From NCBI RefSeq assembly GCF_010183535.1, contig NC_071329.1:868001-932000 (forward strand): a DNA stretch of 64,000 bases, in the 5' to 3' direction. Shown here piece by piece: positions 52,430 to 64,000 of the stretch. Numbering within the stretch: the first letter of the stretch is position 1; every line of letters begins with the position of its first letter. The notes under the pieces were generated by a model. The model was not told where the DNA came from. It made no database searches and saw only the letters and a list, made by a program, of their open reading frames with translations. The position numbers were made by a program, and so were the translations under genes. The stretch comes from Caenorhabditis remanei. Its lineage: Eukaryota > Nematoda > Chromadorea > Rhabditida > Rhabditidae.

Positions 52430-55400
52430 ATGAGTACATCTGGCCATCGTGCGGGAGTTTTCAAGAAACCCGCGAAGCCGCACAAGTCGTGGAAAGGGAA
52501 ACGAACGAAGGGAGAGATCACTTCGGATAATCGAGGTAGATACGGATGGAAATAGCTGAAACGATTGATTTCCAGTCGAAAATGCTGAAAAGTCGATATT
52601 TTTTTCGATTTTCGTCGGAAAAATTGGAATTTTCACACCTGAAAAGTGATTTTTTCAGAAAAAACAGCTTCAATTTGTGAATTTTGAGCTGAAAAGAGTC
52701 GCAAAGTGCGAATTTTAGGCTGAAAAGAGTCTGATAATTGGAATTTTCACACCTAATATGTGATTTTTTCAGAAAAACTTGTTTTTTGACGAAAAAATCG
52801 TTCAAACTGCTGGAAATCGCAGTTGTGGTGCCAAAAACCTTGTTCCCCTTTCAATTTCTCTAAATTCTTTTATTTCTGACAGTTTTGACCACAAGAAGTA
52901 GAAATATGTCGCTTTTGAACTTGAAAATCACAAATTTTCCGCTGAAATTTTGCAAGATTTTCCCATTTTTCACATAAAAACCAATAAAATGATGTATTTC
53001 CGTAAATTAAGACTAAAAATCTCAACTTTCTGTCACAAACTCCTTCTTTAGACGAAAAATTGGTCATTTATGCAGTTTTTCAGTCTAAAACTCTTATTCC
53101 CGTGCAAAAAACCTGTTTTTCTCTAATTTTAGCTCAAAAATCTGATTTTAGCAAACATTTTCCCTCAAAACCCTTAATTTTCTTTCATTTTCAGGTCGTG
53201 AAGGTGTGAAACAAATCACTCGTTCCGCCAACTCGACGCACAGTGCCGTGTCGAGAGATGCTCGTCGAAATCAACTCAAAATGGCGAGAGATCGAAAAAT
53301 GGCCGATGCGATGGAGAGACGCAGAACATCCAATGCGCCGTGTCTTGTGGTAAGAGGACATCTGGATGTGTGGAGGGACAGGAATTGGCGAAAAATTGAT
53401 GAAAATCGGTTGAAAATGGCGAAAAATTGGTTGAAAATGGCGAAAAATTGATGGAAAACGGCGAAAAATATCAAAAAATTGAGGAAAATAGCCTAAAATT
53501 CGACAAATTTGAAAACCGCAGACATCCGGAAACACAGAAACACAGATAGAAGCCAACAGAGCATGGTCGGAGACATGGCGGACGTACAGACATACAGACA
53601 GACTTTTTCTTTCGAAAATACAATTTTCAACCTTAAAATTAAAGAATTAATGCGATTTTCAGCTGAAAACTGCGAAAAAAACAGCTTTTTTACTTGGAAA
53701 TTAAACTTTTTGGTTGAAAAATCCCCAAATTGATGGGATTTTCAGCTAAAAATACGTCATTTTTGGTTTTCATGTGAAAAAAAAGGGAAAATTTTGCTAA
53801 ATTTCGAAAAATCCGGTGTTTTCATGTTCAAAATCGACATTTTTCTACTTCTTGTGGTCAAAACCGCCCGAGATTAAAGCAATTAGAGAATTGATGCGAT
53901 TTTCAGCCAAAAATTGCGAAAAACAGCTTTTTATGCCGGAATTTAGCCGGAATTTCAAGAAATTGATGGGATTTTCAGCTGAAATCATCTAAAAAATTCC
54001 CCATTTTTCCAGACAGTAATCTCGCTCTGAGTCGGTGCCCGCCCGTCATAATTTTACTGTTTTTTGACTGTAAAACAACCAATTTCATCGTACTTTCAGT
54101 CAAGAGGGCGTGGCTGGAGACATAACGGACATACAGACATACAGACAGACTTTTTCCACTTGAAAATGCGATTTTCAACCACAAAATATAAGAATGTTGA
54201 GCCTAAAACTGTCAGAAATCAAAAAAACCTTTTTCCAGACAGTAATCTCGCTCGGAGTCGGTGCCCGCCCTTCCGAATTCCTCAAAAAATTGGCGACATG
54301 CGACGAGACAATCATCCAAACTCACTCTCCATCAACCATCGATTTCGCAATTCCACGCTTCAAATCTCGTCTTTCATTCCTGACACCAGACAAGGAGAAC
54401 GTCAACGAGGTGCTCGACGCGATTCGAACATCCGATATTCTCTGTTTCCTGTGGCCTCTTTCAGCGGAACTCTCCGAGTGGGATGACCAACTTTTGACGG
54501 TTGTGAAAGCCGCTGGGCTCCCCACAATTGTCTCTGTGGTGCCAGGACTCGGCGGGATTTCAAATGTGAAGAAGAAGGAAGATGTGAGGAAAGGAATCGA
54601 GTTTACCATCTCGAAATGGAGTATGACAAGTGCTGGAATCATGCCAGCTGACTCTGTGAACGATAATCTTCAACTGTTGAGAACACTGAATGAGACGAAA
54701 AAGAAGCCGTTGACACTTCAATCCCGTCATTCTTATATGCTTGTGGAGAATCTGGAGGCCATTGGAGATTCCACTGGGGATTCAGAAGATTCAGAAGAAC
54801 ACTTTTGCACTCTGAAAGCTCAAGGATACCTCCGTGGACCCGAGTGGAGTGCCAACAATCTCGTGCATCTCCCAGGATTCGGCGATTTTCAGATATCTCA
54901 TATCGAATCGGCGGTTGATCCGCATCCGCTGAAGGCGTCGGCGAAGTCTCAGGAGCCACAGATTCTGGCGAAAGCGGATGAGAAGAGACAGGGATTGGAG
55001 ACGGAGATTGTGCCGGATGCGATGGATGGGGAACAGACGTGGCCGACTGAGGAGGAGTTGAGGTGATTAGAGTCTCAAAATGCGAATTTTGTGCTGAAAA
55101 GAGTCTAAAATGCGAATTTTGGACTGAAAAGAGTCTCAAAATGCGAATTCTGCGCTGAAAATTGTCTCAAAATGCGATTTTTGTGCTAAAAAGAGTCTCA
55201 AAATGCGGTTTTCGGCGCTGAAAAGAGTCTAAAAATGCGAATTTTGGGCTGAAAAGAGTCTAAAAATGCGAATTTTGGGCTGAAAAGAGTCTAAAAATGC
55301 GAATTTTGGGCTGAAAAGAGTCTAAAAATGCGAATTTTGAGCTGAAAAGAGTCTCAAAATGTGAATTTTGGGCTGAAAATGTGAATTTTTCGGCTGAAAA

Positions 55401-58400
55401 TGAGAATTTTTTGAACTGGAAATGTGATTTTTAAGCTGAAATTGTAGTTTTTAGCTGAAAATGCGATTTTTGTCTAAAAATGTGATTTTTGGTTTTGAAA
55501 TGTTAATTTTTCGCCTGAAAAAGTGATTTTTCGGGCAGAAAATGTGATTTTTAAGCTGAAATTGTAGTTTTTTAGCTGAAAAAGCGAGTTTTGCGCTGAA
55601 AAGAGTCTCAAAATGGGAAAATTTTCAAATTTTATGCGGAAAATTTACTTTTTTTTGGTTTTTTTCAGTCAAACTTTGCTCAATTTCAATATACTAATTG
55701 CAGAGATGCTGAAAAGGAGATGAGACGAGTGCCGAAAGGAACGTCTAGCTATCAGGCTGCATGGATTCTGGAGGATTCTGAAGACGATGAAGACGACGAG
55801 GATTCAGATGAGGAGATGGAAGATGAAGAAGACGCAGAAGAGGATTCAGATGAGGACGATATGGAGCCAGAAGACATGAAATCTGAAGCCGGAGAGACGA
55901 CGGCGTCCGAGATGATGTTCGACGATGGAATTGATGAGGACATCAATATGGCAGAAGTTGAGAAATATCGTAAAGAACGAGAGAATGCTCAATGGCCGGA
56001 TGAAGTGGACACTCCGTTGGATCAACCTGCTAGAATTCGATTCCAGAAATATCGGGGATTGAAGAGTTTCCGTACTTCGACATGGGATCCCAAAGAGAAT
56101 TTACCGGTGGATTACGCGAGAATCTTCCAATTTCAAAACTATAAGAATACGAAGAAGAATGTGATGTCGAAGATCGGTGGGAATGACGTTGATTCGGGGG
56201 ATGCTGTGGTTGGGAAGAAGTTTAATGGAGCCTTCGCCACGATTTATATCGAAAAAGTGCCGGTTTCAGCGCTGAAAGAGGTGAAAAACTGTTTTTGGAG
56301 ACTGAAAAGCCCATAAAAGCGGCGAGAAAGTCGTGCGTGTTGTGAAAATGATCGAAAATCTGAGTTTTTCGATGTGGAAATGCTGAATATCGGCTGAAAA
56401 TGTTCCAAATGTTTGTGTGGACTGTCCAGATGTCCAATACCTCAGCTTGTGTAGCTGACACATATAGTAGGTGAAGAAAACAGAGTTTTTAGAGCTGAAA
56501 TTCCCTGTTTTCATGAAAAAGCGGTCGGAAAGACATTTAGACGAGAAAAACTAGTTTTTTTTCTGTTGAAAGTCTCATTTCTGGACAATTTTCAGCATTT
56601 TTCTTGACTTTCGACCACAAAATCTGTTTTTCAGCGAAAATTGATCAGATTTTCAAATTTTTCTATCAGGTTTTTTTCCGTTGAAAATCTTATTATTGGA
56701 CAATTTTCAGCGAGATCTCACAGATTTTTAAGATTTTCAATCCAAAAAATGTACATATGTCCGCCTGGATTGTCCAGATGTCCAATACCTTAGCTTTTGT
56801 AGCTGAAATTACGATTTTCAGCGGAAAAACTGAGTTTTTAGAGCTGAAAATCACCATTTTCCATGTAAAACTGCTTGGAAAGACATTTAGACATGAAAAA
56901 TCAATTTTTGCGTTGAAATTCTCATAATTTGTCGATTTTCAGCTGAAAGAGATGAAGCAGTTGGTGTTGTTCCAACTTCTCCCTCATGAGCAAAAGATGT
57001 CGGTACTCAATATGACACTCAAGAAACATCCGAGTTGTAGCATTCCGATCACATCGGATAACGAACAGAAATTCATTTTCTATGTCGGATATCGACAATT
57101 CGAAGCGTCCGCCGTGTTCTCGTCGAATTCTCCTGGGGATAAATTCAAATTGGAGAGATTTATGCCTGTTGAGAAGACTTTTGTGGCCACAGTCTACGCG
57201 CCGATCACTTTCAATCCGGCCACAGTTTTGTGCTTTAGACAGGATGATAAGGGGAGACAGGTGAGCAGATGATTGAGACTGAAATGCCCATAAAAGCGGC
57301 GAGAAAGTCTGAAAATTGTGTTGTTTGTTGTAAAAAATAATAGAAAATCTGGGTTTTTCGATGTGAAAATGCTGAAAATCGGCTGAAAATGTTCCAAATA
57401 TGGTTTTACAGCTGAAATTTCGATTTTTCAGTGAAAAAAAACGGAGATCTCACAGATTTCCAAGTTTTTCAATCAGAAATGGTCGAAAATTTCTGTTTTT
57501 GTGGTGCGGAAATGCTAAAAACGAATGAACAAGTACATCTGAAAGGAAATTTTGATTTTTCAGTGAAAAACTGAGTTTTTAGAGCTGAAATTCGATTTTT
57601 CATGCAAAAACTGCTCGGGAAGACATTTAGACAAGAAAAATCGAGTTTTTCCAGTTAAAATTGTGGAAAAATTGGTGTTGAAAGTCTCGTTTTTGGACAA
57701 TCTTTAATAGAAACATCAGAAATTTATGAAAAAGTCCGAGAAGTTGACCAAATAATTGCCACAAACTCAAAAACTGTAAGGCTGGCGTGCCTTTGACGCG
57801 TTTTTGTCAGAGACACTTTTTGATGGGTTTCAGACGATTTTTGATAATTTTTGGACGGTTTTCACCAGTTTCTAAATGATTTTTCATTAACGAAAAAGTT
57901 GGAAATTAAAAATCTATCATTTCGACCTCAAAATCTGGTTTTTTAGCGAAAATTTGAAACAGATTTTCAAGACTCAAAAAGTGTGAAAAACACGATTTTC
58001 TATAAAAAATCAACCAAAAAATTCTCCAGGAACTCGTCGCCACTGGCTCAGTGCTCGACACGAATCCGGATCGTATTGTGTTGAAAAGAACTGTTCTCTC
58101 CGGTCATCCCTACAAAATCAATCGTCGTGCCGTCGTTGTCAGATACATGTTCTTTAATCGAGGTGAGTTTTTGCTGGAATTCTGAGTTTTTCAGCTATTT
58201 TTTTAACTGAAAATCTGAAATTTTTGGGATTCAGAATCGTAAACATTGTGTTTTCTGAGTTTTTCAGCTATTTTTTTATGTGAAAATCTGAGATTTTTCC
58301 TAATTTTCCGAGTTTTTCAGCTATTTTAGACTGAAAATTTGAAAATGTTCCTAATTTCCCTCCCATTTCCAGAAGACATTGATTGGTTCAAACCGGTGGA

Positions 58401-58918
58401 ACTGTACACGCCTTCCGGACGTCGTGGACACATCAAAGAAGCCGTCGGAACTCATGGAAACATGAAATGTCGATTCGATCAACAGTTGAATGCGCAGGAT
58501 TCGGTCATGCTGAATCTCTATAAGAGAGTCTTCCCCGTCTGGAATTATTCACTCTTTGTGAGTGCATTTTCTGGCTGAAAATCTCTCAAAAATCTCAAAA
58601 GATTCCAGATTTATAGGGTTACTGTAGACAGGATCCTAGTGATCCTATGGGTTACTGTAGACAGGATTCTAGTGATCCCATGGGGTACTGTAGGTGGGAT
58701 CCTAGTGATCCTATGGGTTACTGTAGACAGGATTCTAGTGATCCTATGGGTTTACTGTAGGCGGGATCCTCTTTGTTAGTGTATTTTCCGCCCCTGAACA
58801 TCTCTCAAATTCTTAAAAATTCCAGAATCGCCACCTCAATCCATCCCGTTTCGTCGAACGTTCCCGAGTTGAGAGCATCAGTTTGGTCAACGACGAGGAG
58901 GAGGCGATGGAGACATAA
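52430..58918 (+). CDS. tag-151: Pre-rRNA processing protein TSR1 homologue (TAG-151)
   Basis: Exons 52430-52535, 53195-53349, 54239-55062, 55704-56280, 56943-57260, 58030-58162, 58373-58557 and 58826-58918 keep phase and give 796 residues. The N-terminus [20 protein letters not shown] is typical of the BMS1/TSR1 family. The middle has the GTPase-like/AARP2CN region and a long acidic segment ([20 protein letters not shown]). The C-terminal domain shows [64 protein letters not shown] and [12 protein letters not shown], all close to human TSR1. It is needed for 40S ribosome maturation. The junction of exons 4 and 5 repeats LKE; a slightly different splice choice is possible. Intron 2 contains a decoy copy of the exon 3 acceptor. 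Confidence 0.94.
54001..54046 (+). repeat. Decoy copy of tag-151 exon 3 acceptor with in-frame stop
   Basis: TTTTTCCAGACAGTAATCTC and the following GCTCTGAGTCGGTGCCCGCC duplicate the true exon 3 start at 54231-54273, with G to T turning CTCGGA into CTCTGA. The upstream flank (ACAGACATACAGACAGACTT at about 53586 and 54132) is duplicated too. Confidence 0.8.
55076..55600 (+). repeat. 31-bp minisatellite in tag-151 intron 3
   Basis: About nine copies of GCTGAAAAGAGTCTAAAAAT plus GCGAATTTTGG (period about 31), decaying to looser TGTGATTTTT/GCTGAAA repeats on the right. They fill most of the intron between 55063 and 55703. Confidence 0.85.
58617..58772 (+). repeat. 38-bp tandem repeat x4 in tag-151 last intron
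   Basis: GGGTTACTGTAGACAGGATC followed by CTAGTGATCCTAT, four times with small changes, then a partial copy. Each unit holds the near-palindrome GGATCCTAGTGATCC. Period about 38. Confidence 0.85.
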
Positions 58919-59784
58919 TTCTTCGTTTTTTTGTTAAAATTTTTGCCAATTTTTGTTGATTTTTCACTCATTTATTCATTTTTTCTGTTTTTGTTAACCT
59001 TGTCTCCTCTTTGAATTTGTTGCAAAATTTTAAAATTTTTTTGAGCTTGTCTAAAGAGAAGCCGCTCACGGTTTTTTGGATTCTATAAGGTTTGAGGATT
59101 CTATAAGGTCCGACGCACCAGAGACGGATTTTCATTCATAAAACGCGGCAACGACACGCCAGTTCAAAAATCCATCCAAATTTGTATCTTTCAATTTGAA
59201 AAACTGGCGTGCCGTTGGCGCGTTTGTATCGTAAGTGCGCCGGACATGTCATGTGATGAAATAACTGCATAATTGTGTCGCAAATCGCTGAATTAGGGGA
59301 TAACTGTAAAAAATTCCATATTTTTTAAAGAAAAATTCAGAAAAAAACTAAAAATGAGCAAAAAAGGCTAAAATTGAAGAAAAAATTATGACAATTCGGA
59401 ATTTCCACTAAATTTTAGCTCAAAAGATGGAATAATTGCGAAAATAAATCGATAACAGCTGAAATAGAAAATTTAAGACATTTTACAAAAGATAAATCCG
59501 GAAAAACCGTTTAGAAAACATATTTTTCGTCGATTTATTCAACTTTTTTCAAATGCACCGCCCTTCAAAGCATCCGCATTTTTCCGTGACGGTGTTTACG
59601 GACAATGCACAACACCTGACGACACTCTCAAATTTATCGATTTTTCATCGATTCTACTAAAACAAAAAACAAAACGAAATTAACGAATAACATGGAACAG
59701 CGGAGGTATCAAAGTAAGACAAAACAGATTTTCAACAAAAAAAATGGTAGGTGATAACAATAAAATTCAAAAAAATTTTCGCAA
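58919..59784. other. Convergent intergenic region, no gene seen
   Basis: AT-rich. Contains ACTGGCGTGCCGTTGGCGCG (about 59201) and an inverted partner GCGCGC-type word GACACGCCAGTT (about 59153), a small inverted pair. Confidence 0.4.
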
Positions 59785-62700
59785 TTAATTTTTTTTCGTC
59801 GATGATGACGTGGCGTCCTCCTGAATATTCGGAAGTGTCGATTCAGCGGATTCAGCGGATTGTGTTGGCAGGAGGCGGACCGGGAAAAAGTAATTTCTTG
59901 CGAAACTCATTATCGGTGATATCATTCTAGTTACCATTGAGGAAGGGGGCGGAGCTAATGCAGACGGCTCCGTATCGATTGGTGGCTCAATGATGGTCTG
60001 ATGACGTGGTGTCTTCGGAATCGCCGTGACGTCTTCTGGGTCCTGAACTTCTGAAGTCCTTAGAACCATCGTGACGTCGCCTGGAGCCTTGACGTCGACT
60101 TCTGGAGCTTCTGAATCCTTCTGAATGATCTTGTCGCCTCCAGAAGCTTCTGAATCCATCGTGACGTCGTCTGGAGCCTTGACGCCGACTTCTGGAGATT
60201 CTGGAGCCGTGACGTCGACTTCTGGAGCTTCTGAATCCATCGTGACGTCGTCTGGAGCCGTGACGTCGACTTCTGGAGCTTCTGAGTCCTTCTGAATGAT
60301 CTTGTTGCCTTCAGAAGCTTCTGAATCCATCGTGACGTTGAAAACTGGAGATTCTGAATCCATCTTGACGTCGATCTCCTGAATTTCTGAAGTCTTTAGA
60401 ACCATCGTACCGTCGTCTGGAGCCTCATGAATTTCCGACGTCTTCAGAATCATGTCATCTGAAGTCGATTTGACTTTGACGTCGACGGATTCTGGAGCTT
60501 CTGAATCCATTTTGACGACAACTTCTGGAGCTTTTGAATCCTTGACGACGTTCAAAACTGGAGATTCTGAATCCTTAACGTCGACTTCTGGAGCTTCTGA
60601 ATCCACGTTGACGTCGACGGATTCTGGAGCTTCTGAATCCTTGACGACGACTTCTGGAGATTCTGAATCCATGTTGACGACGTTCAAAACTGGAGATTCT
60701 GAATCCTTGACGTCGACGGATTCTGGAGCTTCTGAAATCATTTTGACGATGTCCAAAACTGGAGATTCTGAATCCTTGACGTCGACTTCTGAAGTCTTCA
60801 CGTCTTCTGAATCTTCCAACGACTTCAAAACATTGGTGACGTCATCTGACGTCATTGTCTCTATGTTCACGTCAAAATCGATTGATTTCAGAATCTTCAC
60901 GTCTTCTGGAGTCTCCGGATTCATTTTTTCGTCGTCCAAAATCAGAATCGACGATTCTGGAGTCTGTAACCACGTCATAACGTCATCTGGAGCCTCCGAT
61001 CTCATCTGAATCTCCAAAATTCTGGATTCCAAATCGATTTTCGGAGATTCTGAAGGCTTTTGTGGACTGAATTGTGCCTCCAGAAGCGACGCGAGAGTTA
61101 CGCGCTTCTGAAGTGGTGGAGGGCATTCTGGAGCGTATTCTGGAGTCATTTTGATAGAATTTGGAGCTTCTGACGTCTCGACGCCTTCTGAATCCTTGAC
61201 GATGGCCTCTGAAGCTTCTGGAGTCGTGGATCTCATCTGAATCCTTGCGATTGCCTTCTCAACGTCTTCTGGAGTCATTTTGATGGAATTTGGAGCTCCA
61301 GAATCCTTTCTGACGTCAGAAATCGGGGAATCTTGAGTTTCAACGTCTTCTGAATCCTTGACGATGGTTGGAGGGCCATCTGGAGCTTTCGACGTCTCCA
61401 GAATCTTAACGACGCCTTCTGAAGCTTCTGAATCCTTGACGATGACCTCCGAAACTTCTAGAGTCTTAGAATCCAAAGAACTCATCGTGACGTCTTCAGA
61501 ATCTTCAGAATCCTCCGATTCCTGACGTCGTCTTTTCGTCTTTTTCCTCTTCTCTCCAGATGACTCTTCTTTCTCACGTCGTCTTTTCGGTTTTCTCTCC
61601 GTCTCCTCCGACGTCTTCTTTTGCTCGAAATACTTCTCGAGCTGAAATTTTGACAAAAATTAGATGGATTTTGGTTGCGAAACGTCATTTTTGAAAAATT
61701 TGAGCATAGCTTCCGCCTACGCGTGACTAAATGCGCTCTATTGATAATCTGAGTGAAAACTACGGTATTTCTACAGTAGTTTTCACTTGATTATCAATAG
61801 AGCACATTTGCCACAATAGGAAAGTCATATATCTTCTTAGCACCGACTTCAGCCAATTTTTAGCCAATTTCAGCCGTTTTCAGCCAATTTTTGCAGTTTT
61901 CAGGCAATTTTTCACTGAAAATGAAAAAATTTATTGAAAATCCCATATTTTCAGGGTCGAAGGATTTTGGTTGCGAAACGTCCCGGTTGCGAAACGTCAT
62001 TTTCGAAAAATTTGGGCATAGCTTCCGCCTACGCGTGACTAAATGCGCTCTATTGATAATCCGATGAAAACTACGGTATTTTTACAGTAGATTTCACTAG
62101 ATTATCATTAGAGCGCATTTGCCAAAATAGGAAAGTCATATATCTTCTTAGCACCGATTTCAGTCAATTTCAGCCGACTTTAGCCAATTTCAGCCGTTTT
62201 CAGCCAATTTTTTGCAGTTTTCAGCCAATTTTTTGCAGTTTTCAGGCAATTTTTCACTAAAAATGAAAAAATTTACTGAAAATCCCATATTTTTCCGGTT
62301 GCGAAACGTCATTTTTGAAAAATTTGGGCATAGCTTCCGCCTACGCGTGATTAAATGCGCTCTATTGATAATCCAATGAAAACTACGGTATTTTTACAGT
62401 AGATTTCACTAGATTATCATTAGAGCGCATTTGCCAAAATAGGAAAGTTATGTAGCTTCTGAACACCGATTTCAGCCGATTTCAGCCAATTTTTAGCCAA
62501 TTTCAGCCGTTTTCAGCCAATTTTTGCAGTTTTCAGGCAATTTTTCACTAAAATGAAAAAATTTACTGAAAATCCCATATTTTCAGGGTCGAAGGATTTT
62601 GGTTGCGAAACGTCCCGGTTGCGAAACGTCATTTTTGAAAAATTTGGGCATAGCTTCCGCCTACGCGTGACTAAATGCGCTCTACTGATAATTCAATGAA

Positions 62701-63929
62701 ACCTACAGTATTTCTACAGTAGTTTTCACTAGATTATCATTAGAGCGCATTTGCCACAATGGGAAAGTCATGTAGCTTCTTAACACCGATTTCAGCCGTT
62801 TTTTCAGCCAATTTCAGCCAATTTTAGCAGTTTTCAACAAATTTCAGCCGTTTTTAGCGGTTTCCAGCCAATTTCAACCGATTTCAGCCAAATTATAGCA
62901 GTTTTCAGCCGATTTTTCACTAAAAATCAGAAAATCCCATATTTTTCCGGTTGCGAAACGTCCCAGTTGCCAAAACGTACCTTATCCTGCCTCATAATTG
63001 TCAAATAGAACGGTACGGCAGTTTGGGTCCACGAGACTCCGCCCACAAGTGACGTCAGAACACTCGTTTCGCTCAGCGCAGTGATGTCTGAAATTTTCGA
63101 GTTTTTGAGTTGAAAGAGGGGGCGTGGCTAAAACTTTAGCCTAAAAGTGGGCGGAGTCAGTGGCTTCATTTGAGCGGTTTTTGGACGAAAAGTGGGCGGA
63201 GTCGGTGGTTTTTGACTCCGCCCACTTTTCAGAAGCTAAAAACTAAAATTGAAACAATTTATTGTGGATTTGAGATTTCAGGGTGAAATTTTGAGATTTC
63301 GAGTATATATAAATGTATAAATAGATAGATTACAATACACATTTTTGGGGATCATATGAAAGGGGCGTGGCTAACAGTGGTCGGGGTCGTAGATCTGCTG
63401 AGGCGTTTTAGAAGAGAAAAGTGGGCGGAGTCAGTGTGGTTTCGGGGGTTTCTGACTCCGCCCACTTTTCAAGCGAGATTTTCGAGTATATATAAATGTA
63501 AAAATAGATTACAATACAGATTTTTGGGGATTATATGTGTATCAGGAATGAGATTATATATTGATATAGATAGATGAAAAATGAGGCAATCAAGTGACCA
63601 TAAGTGAGAATTTTTCAGTTTCAGAGTCGTCGGAATTTTGAGATCTCTTTGAGTACCACTCATCGCAATCACAATTACCTCCGAGACTTCGATCCGACAA
63701 ATCGGTTCGTCGAATATCGCACACTGGCTTCGTTGTGATCACTTTTGTGCCCGGTTTCAGGTCTTGAAGGATTAATTTCAATTGGAACATCAACTTCTCG
63801 TCGAACATCAAATTGTTGATGAATATGACGGTCGCCTCTTCGCAAATCAGTTTTCGATACTTCTCGTCGAGCATGTCGCCGTGCGAGATCTCGAATTTGC
63901 CGTGTTTTTTGCCGAAGTGAGACATCAGT
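59785..63929 (-). CDS. DOT1-type histone H3K79 methyltransferase, 3' part (5' end outside window)
   Basis: Exons (minus) 63679-63929, 62981-63087 and 59785-61641 join in phase; at least one more exon lies beyond 64000. The first shows GDMLDEKYRKLICEEATVIF then INNLMF, LKPGTKVITTKPV and LSDRSLGD. Human DOT1L has GDFLSEEWRERI, IFVNNFAF, MKEGGRIVSSKPF and LSDIG at these points, so the SAM-side Asn is kept. The second exon carries LVGGVSWTQTAVPFYLTIMR (DOT1L KGSVSWTGKPVSYYLHTID). The last exon begins LEKYFEQKK (DOT1L LENYF) and becomes a 618-residue tail: a basic KPKRRREKEESSGEKRKKTK block, then dozens of SEAPEVDVKDSESPV-type acidic repeats. C. elegans has several dot-1 paralogues; which one this is cannot be told. 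Confidence 0.82.
61660..62965. repeat. Four tandem copies of a ~310-bp block in a DOT1-like gene intron
   Basis: Each block begins GGTTGCGAAACGTCATTTTT, then GGGCATAGCTTCCGCCTACG, then a hairpin GCGCTCTATTGATAAT...ATTATCATTAGAGCGC around TACGGTATTT(T/C)TACAGTAG, then TTTCAGCCAATTTT spacers. Starts are at about 61670, 61985, 62297 and 62617, with a partial fifth at 62949. Confidence 0.8.
63088..63678. repeat. GGGCGGAGTC inverted pairs in a DOT1-like gene intron
   Basis: AAAGTGGGCGGAGTC and GACTCCGCCCACTTTT pair twice (about 63189-63231 and 63418-63470). Each pair is followed within about 75 bases by a copy of GAGTATATATAAATGTA and TTACAATACA(C/G)ATTTTTGGGG, so a block of about 185-230 bases was duplicated. 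Confidence 0.6.
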
Positions 63930-64000
63930 CTGAAATTTGGAAATTTAGGCTGAAAATTTGGTGTTTTTAAGTGAAAATCGGTTATTTTCAGCTCAAAAAG

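Noticed and set aside
60452..61009. 185-residue plus-strand frame rich in Ser/Thr opposite the DOT1-like tail
   Set aside because: Antisense shadow of a coding repeat whose period is a multiple of three. The minus strand continues the DOT1 frame with correct phase.
61850..62940. Regular CAGCCAATTTTTAGC/CAGCCGTTTTCAGCC repeats that resemble a CRISPR array
   Set aside because: Eukaryotic intron, repeats degenerate, no unique spacers of constant length.

Overview
The window is nuclear DNA of a nematode, almost certainly a Caenorhabditis other than C. elegans; the exact species cannot be fixed by eye. Evidence: compact multi-exon genes with short GT...TTTTCAG introns, AT-rich introns, trans-splice-type acceptors directly before start codons, an FBXB-type F-box gene, and the gene set rpn-5, scc-1, unc-85, tsn-1 and tag-151. 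From memory these lie together in C. elegans on chromosome II (cosmid F10G7). Bacterial features such as operators, ribosome binding sites and CRISPR arrays do not apply.

Layout. 1-5.7 kb: reverse-transcriptase end of a non-LTR retrotransposon, a broken coiled-coil gene cut by a 132-bp MITE, and a nest of tRNA-like and CCCGGG repeats. 5.76-21.3 kb: a tandem triplication with a unit of about 5.2 kb. Each unit carries a four-exon ASF1-like histone-chaperone paralogue (+), rpn-5 (-), and the 5' end of scc-1 (+). Unit A has a dead rpn-5, units B and C have intact ones, and only unit C continues into a complete scc-1. Sequence differences show that unit B is a hybrid, 5' from C and 3' from A, as expected from one unequal crossover. 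25.2-30.0 kb: the canonical ASF1 gene (unc-85) with a small membrane-protein gene nested in intron 2. 30.4-38.8 kb: an F-box (FBXB-like) gene whose introns and flanks are packed with foldback elements, then a 2.66-kb inverted repeat with arms of about 1.1 kb. 38.9-39.8 kb: a fifth, strongly diverged ASF1-like gene. 40.9-47.7 kb: an 11-exon gene (-) with ZFC3H1/Red1-type features. 49.0-58.9 kb: tsn-1 and tag-151 (TSR1) in the same orientation, with operon-like spacing. 59.8-64 kb: the 3' part of a DOT1-type histone methyltransferase gene (-) with a very long repetitive acidic tail.

Themes. Chromatin and RNA-surveillance genes dominate: ASF1 x5, cohesin kleisin, DOT1-like, ZFC3H1-like, TSN. The most striking points are the birth of ASF1 paralogues by tandem duplication, the datable crossover inside the array, poly-C tracts of 27, 24 and 11 bases in the three copies, and several transposon insertions whose empty sites are preserved in the same window. 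All exon models were joined by hand from splice consensus and reading-frame phase. No database search or RNA data were available.
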